A DNA stretch of 64,000 bases, from assembly GCA_013407085.1 (NCBI GenBank), contig JACCGJ010010805.1, positions 1 through 64,000 of the forward strand, given 5' to 3'. Numbering within the stretch: position 1 is the stretch's first letter; the number at the start of each line of letters is the position of its first letter. Positions 58,855-64,000 of this stretch are shown piece after piece. Position numbers and translations under genes: made by a program. The notes under the pieces were generated by a model. The model ran no database searches, was not told the DNA's origin, and saw only the letters and a list, made by a program, of their open reading frames with translations. This DNA comes from Atriophallophorus winterbourni (lineage: Eukaryota > Platyhelminthes > Trematoda > Plagiorchiida > Microphallidae).

Positions 58855-60130
58855 GAAGAGGTAATTTTGTTCGCCGACTCGGGTAGAGTCGGCCGAATTC
58901 CGTTTTTTGGCTTGGTATTTGGACTTTCGGCATCAGCCTCGATATTATTGGTTTTGAGACGTCTGGGAATAATTTTAATCTCTCGGGGCAATTTGTATCG
59001 AAATTGCTTCCAATTTTTAAGAACGGCGTCAGCCATACTGTCTGTCAGCAGTGTCAGTTTGAGTGGTCGCGGAGCTTTACCTTCGTATTTCGGTGATGTC
59101 GGGAACCTAAAGGTATTGATAACAGTCGTCTTATTTGTTTGTTGTATGTCGTGGTTGGTTTGCATCTTAACTAACAGCAGCTTCAGGAACGTTCAGGATT
59201 ATAAGACTACGACTGTCGCGCTCGTTTACTTTCCCAGTGTTCCGGTTTACTGTAGATTTTGCCCGTTCTGACCAGGATATGCCAACAAAGATACGTGACG
59301 TGTTTTGTTCACCGTCTTGCAACAAGTATGAAGATAAAAGTACATCTTTTAGTTCTTTTTCACTCTGCAACACTACCTTGAGCAATCTTGGTTTATCTTG
59401 GTGCGACGCTTTGGGAGCACGAGTCAAGCGCGTCAGTGAAACCGGAGTGATTGTTTTAACACCCATCCTAGTGCACAGTTCCGACCATTTGGTTAAGTCA
59501 TGCTGCTGTCTAGTCGAAAATAGTGTCTCAGATGCCTCTGGCACATTGGTACAAATAATGCTAAGCGAAACCTTTCTTGAGGCTGGTTTCTCAAACACAA
59601 CACTTGAGGAGGACGGCTTTACTTTTGACTCGGTTGTATCGATCTCTTTGGTGTCTTGAAGCGATATTTCAGAATATTTAGGGGCACCTGTGGTGTCTAC
59701 AGATGAACTTGAATGTTTGGGATCCTTTGTTGTTGGTTTGAGTAATAGCTCTATTGAGTTTGTCATTTTGGCAAACTGGTTTTCCAGGTGTGCGAGTCAA
59801 CTCTCCATCTCATTTGGCACTTTACCTACAGTCAAATCTTTACTGTTGTGGCGGACGTCTTTATTGGATTGCCTACAGCTTGTACAAACATAACAAACCG
59901 ATGGGTGTTTCTCATCGTTCACGAGCCTCACACAATCATCAGTCAAATTCTCATCACAGGACGCGTGTTGATGGAGCCCACAGAAAGTACATTAAACTGA
60001 AATAGTGTCCACGCTTACCGGATCTAAACACGTGATGCAAAGGTCACAAAGATTCCGTGTCGCCGTCGAATGAATACTTTTCACGGTCACGGCTAGATCG
60101 ACTTTTTTCTTTGTCTGTGCAGTGGATCTC
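58855..60130 (-). pseudogene. LINE ORF1 with PHD-like zinc finger
   Basis: Minus strand. From about 60075: RNLCDLCITCLDPVSVD, TISVQCTFCGLHQHASCDEN, then CYVCTSCRQSN, a Cys/His pattern like a PHD finger (C-x2-C, C-x2-C, H-x2-C, C-x2-C), followed by a stop (TGA) near 59800. The frame 59766-59167 follows, with LSIICTNVPEASETL and LCTRMGVKTITPVSLTRLTR, then LLKVVLQSEKELKDVLLSSY, a nucleic-acid-binding type fold seen in ORF1 of CR1-like elements (family knowledge). After a stop at 59167 a third frame (59165) repeats a similar LKLTLLTDSMADAVLKNWKQ unit. ORF1 proteins bind LINE RNA. Broken by two stops. Confidence 0.6.
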
Positions 60131-60170
60131 GTGACACGTTCGCGCGTGTCTGTGTGTTGCATAGGGCTTG

Positions 60171-60237
60171 CTGCCGCTTCGCATTTTATTATCCTTAGAA
60201 ACGAAATGGAGTGTCCCCTTTATTATTGCGTTGTTAT
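60171..60237. repeat. Left flank of LTR element (array junction repeat)
   Basis: TTATTATCCTTAGAAACGAA and following sequence match 50150-50200, showing that the LTR element entered a pre-existing repeat. The last five bases, GTTAT (60233-60237), are the target duplication. Confidence 0.8.
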
Positions 60238-60396
60238 TGCTGTGTCCAAGAACACCAGAATTGCGAACAGTAAACTGTATTATGAAACCTTAGACAATCC
60301 ACGGCTAACCGCCGATTCAAACATGAATAATCAATACCGAATCAATTGGACCAATCAGAACCAAGGTCACGCTGCCGGCTTCCTGCATACACAGCA
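60238..60396 (-). repeat. 3' LTR
   Basis: 159 bp, identical by eye to the 5' LTR. On the minus strand it follows the purine tract. Confidence 0.9.
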
Positions 60397-60420
60397 TCAC
60401 CTCTCTCTCTCTCCTTTGAG
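60397..60420 (-). promoter_or_regulatory. Polypurine tract
   Basis: Minus strand reads AAAGGAGAGAGAGAGAGG just before the 3' LTR, the expected primer for plus-strand DNA synthesis. Confidence 0.75.
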
Positions 60421-60422
60421 CT

Positions 60423-61745
60423 TGAACTGCGCAGCATTCTTGTAGGGGGTACAGGAACAGTATTCGGGCATCGGTGGAGGCGTCGGGCATTGGCTCTCAC
60501 TCCATTATCGAGCTCGTATGTTCCTGGAGTCAATACCCTTGTTATACGACTAGGTGGAGTTAGTTTGAAATCGCCGTTCGGTACTTGCGCCTTGCGGAGT
60601 CGGACATAACGCCCAGGATGCAGTGTATCACCTGATTTTCTGTAGGTTTCTTGGTATTTGGTACGTCTGTCGTATTCCGCGCTGGAAGCAGTAGGATTCA
60701 ATGGAACCGCGGCATTCAGTTTTGTACGTATCATTCTCCCAAACATCATTTCGGATGGAAGCTTCCCGGTTGCCATATTCGGGGTGTTTCTATAGCTTTC
60801 CAATGCTATAATAACTGCGTCTTCCCATCTTTCCCCTCCGTCAACAATGGCTTGTACACTTTCCTTGAGGGTTCTATTCATTCGCTCAGCTAAGCCGTTT
60901 GCTGAAGGGTTATAGGGTACTGTACGGACATGTCTTATATTGTTTTCTTGTAGATATTTGGGATATTTCGACTGTACCTGTTGAACATCGATGGCTGACA
61001 CATACATATTGTTTATGTTCGGGTTAACTTTCAGAGCAACCATTGCATTGCGGCCAAGTAGGGGCTTTGTTTTACTTCCAGATACGTAAACAGATACTGG
61101 ACACCATGAGGAGTCATGCAAACAAATATTCACGATTATGAAACCCAGTATCTCAATCTTATCACTGGAATAACTGCCGAATTGATAGCGGGAGGGCTGA
61201 ATGGGGAAGTCTTTCAAATAGTCTTCGTAAAAGTTTCGAGGAACAATCGTAACAGGAGAAGCAGAATCTAATTCCATATTCAATGAAATTTTATCATGAC
61301 CAATATCGAAAAGCACGGAGCGGATGTCAGATGCTGGTAACTTGGGCTCAGTCGGTATACCCACAGTATTTCTAGGTGCAAATCGCAAGGCGTAAATTGT
61401 AGTTATGTCATCAAATTTTTCCGATTCATGGGGACAAGAATCGATAAGGTTGACTCGGCGGCCACGACACACCCGGGCAAAATGTCCTTGTTTACCGCAA
61501 ACTCGGCATTGAGCTTTTAATGCTGGACAGGATTGAAAGTTTGCCTTATGTTGTGTACTGCCGCAACGATAGCATTTCATGGAGCTGATGTTCTTACTAC
61601 TTGTAGCTTGTGTGACGTTGATTTGATGTGACTCAGAACTTGTGGGATGCTGAAATAGCTTGTTTCCCTCCTTAACATCGTATTTCGTTCGAGCAATCTC
61701 ACACGCGATGTCCCACGTCAATTTGTTTGCATCATGAGTCAGGAT
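60423..61745 (-). pseudogene. Gag end, protease and integrase end, fused by internal deletion
   Basis: One open frame (minus, from about 61745). In order: the gag C-terminus (KLTWDIACEIARTKY), two zinc knuckles (CYRCGSTQHKANFQSC and CRVCGKQGHFARVC), a retroviral-type aspartic protease with the active site LDSASPVTIV and LLGRNAMVAL, then directly the integrase C-terminal half: HVRTVPYNPSANGLAERMNR, where E is the third catalytic acid, and SYRNTPNMATGKLPSEMMFG. RT, RNase H and the first integrase acids are missing, yet the frame runs across the junction near residue 247 without a stop. Ends about 25 bases before the 3' LTR. It could yield a gag-protease-integrase fragment, but not an active polymerase. 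Confidence 0.8.
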
Positions 61746-61749
61746 TGCT

Positions 61750-62545
61750 TCACGCGTGCCATCGCAACGTAGGGCTCCTCAAAAGGGTATTCGGGTCTTT
61801 TGACCGCCGCCTCTTTTCCTCGCTCCTACACGCGTACATCAGACCCCACCTGGAATATGCGGTATCCGTTTGGTCTCCATGGTTAAAGCGTGACCATCAC
61901 GTCCTAGAGAAGGCTCAACGGAGGTTCACAAAGCTCGTCAAAGGACTCAGTTTACTGAACTATGAAGACCGCCTCCAGCAACTCAACGTGTTCCCGATCA
62001 GTTACCGTCGCATCCGAGGTGATCTGATACTGGTTTTCCAGATCCTTAAGGAGAACAAACATCCGTGCCATGGACTGCTTTTGATGGCACCCAGTTCCGG
62101 AACCCGGGGGCATGTTTTCAAGCTAGCCCACCAGCCCAGTCGGTTAAACTGCCGTAAATTTTTCTTTTCTGTCCGTACCCCTCGTTTTTGGAATGATCTA
62201 CCAGTTTTTGTCGTAACCTCCCCATCGCTTTCGATTTTTAAAAAGCGGCTTGACGCTTATCTCTATTTTTCTCAACAAGTTTAATGGATTCTCTTTTTTT
62301 CTTCTTCCCGATACTGCACCCATTTTCCTCTTCCTTTCCAGATACGTTTACGGAACCTCGCCGATTCATCTTCCCCTGTATTGACTGTTATGATACATAA
62401 CCACACCCTTTACTGAACTTTGGCGATTGACGCCGAACCCGCTGAACTCCACCCGACCCCCTGTACTGACTATCCTATGGTTATATTTTAAGCTCATAGC
62501 TTTTGTACCATAATATACTATTGACTATTGACTATTGACTATTGT
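61750..62545 (+). pseudogene. CR1-like LINE 3' fragment nested in gag
   Basis: Plus strand, opposite to the LTR element. The C-terminal RT region is open to a normal stop at 62282-62284: VGLLKRVFGSFDRRLFSSLL, HAYIRPHLEYAVSVWSPWLK, YRRIRGDLILVFQILKENKH, SRLNCRKFFFSVRTPRFWND. A 3' UTR and a tail of about four ACTATTG units (62517-62544) follow. It splits gag into 62999-62550 and 61745 onwards. The catalytic RT domain is absent: strongly 5'-truncated. Confidence 0.8.
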
Positions 62546-62999
62546 CAGATAATCCCATGAGGAGTTGTTGTATTAAGAACGTATCTTCAACTTTCTTTAG
62601 AGGAATATTGTTGTATTCACACGGACGAGCTGAATGCAGTAGTCTAGTTATGAATTCATCAACTGGTTCTCCGTACTCTTGGCAAACCCTCGAGAAACGA
62701 AACCGGGCAACATATTTGTTTACTCGAGGACCCCAGCATTTATCTAGCGCAGTAAATGCTTCTCTGAAGTCTTTAACTTTGGCCAATTGTAAATCATCGA
62801 ATACTCGTGAGCCTTCACGACCAAGATTAGAACGTAGTAATTTCAGTAAAATCACTGGATTAGTTGAATATTCTGGTTTGGACACAGAGAGTAAGTCCAC
62901 AAAGTCACAGAATGAATTTTTCCAATTTTCCCAATCATCCGAAGTAGGCTTTTCAGCACCAGCGGGCCAGAATTCAGTAGGAGGCCGGAGGAAATCCAT
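62546..62999 (-). pseudogene. Gag N-terminal part of the LTR element
   Basis: Starts at ATG 62999 (MDFLRPPTEFWPAGAEKP); the frame is open further upstream through the LTR, but this is the first good ATG after the primer site. It continues DDWENWKNSFCDFVDLLSVS, LLRSNLGREGSRVFDDL, CWGPRVNKYVARFRF, EPVDEFITRLLHSARPCEYN and FLIQQLLMGLSDN, a normal Gypsy gag capsid-like region. Coding is cut by the nested LINE fragment and resumes near 61745. Confidence 0.78.
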
Positions 63000-63051
63000 T
63001 GGAATCAGTAACGTGAAGAAAGTAGATGCAGATTCGTCAAGAACACTAATT

Positions 63052-63069
63052 GAAACTCGCGACGCCAAT
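63052..63069 (-). promoter_or_regulatory. Primer binding site of the LTR element
   Basis: Minus strand directly inside the 5' LTR reads TGGCGTCGCGAGTTTC after one base; TGG fits the complement of a tRNA CCA end. The tRNA was not identified. Confidence 0.55.
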
Positions 63070-63228
63070 TGCTGTGTCCAAGAACACCAGAATTGCGAAC
63101 AGTAAACTGTATTATGAAACCTTAGACAATCCACGGCTAACCGCCGATTCAAACATGAATAATCAATACCGAATCAATTGGACCAATCAGAACCAAGGTC
63201 ACGCTGCCGGCTTCCTGCATACACAGCA
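63070..63228 (-). repeat. 5' LTR
   Basis: 159 bp, TGCTGTGT to ACACAGCA on the plus strand, identical by eye to 60238-60396. Confidence 0.9.
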
Positions 63229-64000
63229 GTTATGTACGCCGGGTTAGTTCAATGTGGAGAACTAGCTGTTGCCCATGCAGCAAGCGCTTCCGCTACACGG
63301 CACCACCTAAACCAAAGGAACAGCTAGGCTGATATGTTTGGACAACGATGCCGTCGCAGGAGTTGGCAGGGCGAAGGTAAGTAAAACTTCGTACTGTCTT
63401 ACGGGACTGCGTATCCGGATTTTCACTCAAGGATGACTTCTGAAGCCTTTTCCGTGATTGAATGTAGCCACAAGGCAGTGGTTGTTTGAGATAGGGGTTT
63501 TACGTCCTCTAGGTGGACCCCTTACATGGACTCACTAGTTCCACTTGCCCGAAGCATGCTGGTTTTAAGGCGACAGTCAGCTGCTTTCACCCTTTCTACT
63601 GTTAGTAGAAGCAGTTCCACCGGGTCACACAGGAACACTCGTGCAGGCCAAAAGCTGGATTTGGTTGTCAGAGTCTATATTATACACGTGCCATTAGAGC
63701 ATATTTGAAATTGTGGGCTTATCCCCGAAACCGCCCCGACCCTCTATAAAATGAGTAGGCCCTATCAGTGAACCTTGATGGACGCCGATGCTGACATTGA
63801 TCTTTATATAGAAAGCCGTCAATGCGGACTCGCACATGCCGATCGGTCAATTGATCCGTTATTCAAGATGAACATTTTCGGGTTATTTCATATTGCACTG
63901 GGATTGACAGAAGCAGGCTTCCGTTGACCTTAGCAAATGCCTTAGATAAGTCAATATAGAAGACAGGAACTTATGTTCCTTGGCAAATGGACGCTGTCCA
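63229..64000. repeat. Right flank: array junction repeat and LINE debris
   Basis: Continues the repeat interrupted at 60237; matches 50199-50945 nearly base for base and, from 63494, the older copy at 42318 onwards. The first five bases GTTAT are the target duplication. Runs off the window. Confidence 0.8.

Larger units (their letters stand above)
57250..60170 (-). mobile_element. CR1-like LINE with ORF1 and RT, internally deleted
   Basis: Minus-strand element about 2.9 kb long. 5' to 3': zinc-finger region and ORF1 (60120-58850), RT (58850-57473), 3' UTR, and a tail of about five ATTCA units (57251-57274). The endonuclease and RT start are missing. It has replaced sequence corresponding to about 49490-50140 in copy 1, so insertion came with, or after, a deletion. 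Confidence 0.75.
60238..63228 (-). mobile_element. Non-autonomous Gypsy-type LTR retrotransposon with identical LTRs
   Basis: 159-bp LTRs at 60238-60396 and 63070-63228 look identical, start TGCTGTGT and end ACACAGCA (perfect 8-bp inverted ends), and are flanked by GTTAT at 60233-60237 and 63229-63233. A TGG-starting primer site lies next to the 5' LTR and a purine tract next to the 3' LTR. Inside are gag, zinc knuckles, protease and the integrase end, but no RT or RNase H, and gag is split by a LINE fragment. It must have moved with enzymes supplied in trans. Confidence 0.88.

Overview
The window is eukaryotic and looks like a blood fluke (Schistosomatidae) or a close relative. It is AT-rich and intron-rich. 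It is dominated by CR1-like and RTE-like LINEs, Penelope-like elements (PLEs), a small Gypsy element and hammerhead-bearing repeats. It also carries a micro-exon gene (MEG), an architecture established for schistosomes. No bacterial gene, CRISPR array or bacterial operon is visible.

Layout. 1-2 kb: one intronless gene for a cysteine-rich 196-residue protein of unknown function. 2.1-5.7 kb: broken PLE pieces in opposed orientation, with hammerhead motifs. 6-13 kb: eroded LINE pieces separated by gene-free sequence. 15.1-32.9 kb: the MEG, on the plus strand, with a TATA box, a signal-peptide exon, 21 symmetric micro-exons (15-33 nt, nearly all 21) and a short terminal exon followed by AATAAA. 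Its introns hold a PLE fragment, an RTE tail and a 5'-truncated CR1-like LINE with a long open frame. 33.8-40.1 kb: a second copy of the 3' third of the MEG, partly broken. 40.2-42.1 kb: two tRNA-like SINEs in opposite orientation, one split by a hammerhead-ribozyme retroelement with a 12-bp target duplication. 42.3-64 kb: a tandem array of an originally about 8.1-kb unit made of LINE, Gypsy and PLE remnants. The second unit was enlarged by a CR1-like element and by an internally deleted LTR element with identical 159-bp LTRs and a 5-bp target duplication.

Only two host genes are supported: the cysteine-rich protein and the MEG. The most interesting items are the reconstructed MEG with its partial tandem duplication, a conserved extra micro-exon whose inclusion creates a stop codon across the splice junction, and the 282-bp hammerhead element, whose 5' end lies a few bases from its predicted self-cleavage site. 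All calls were made by eye from sequence; exon structure and RNA folds are unverified.
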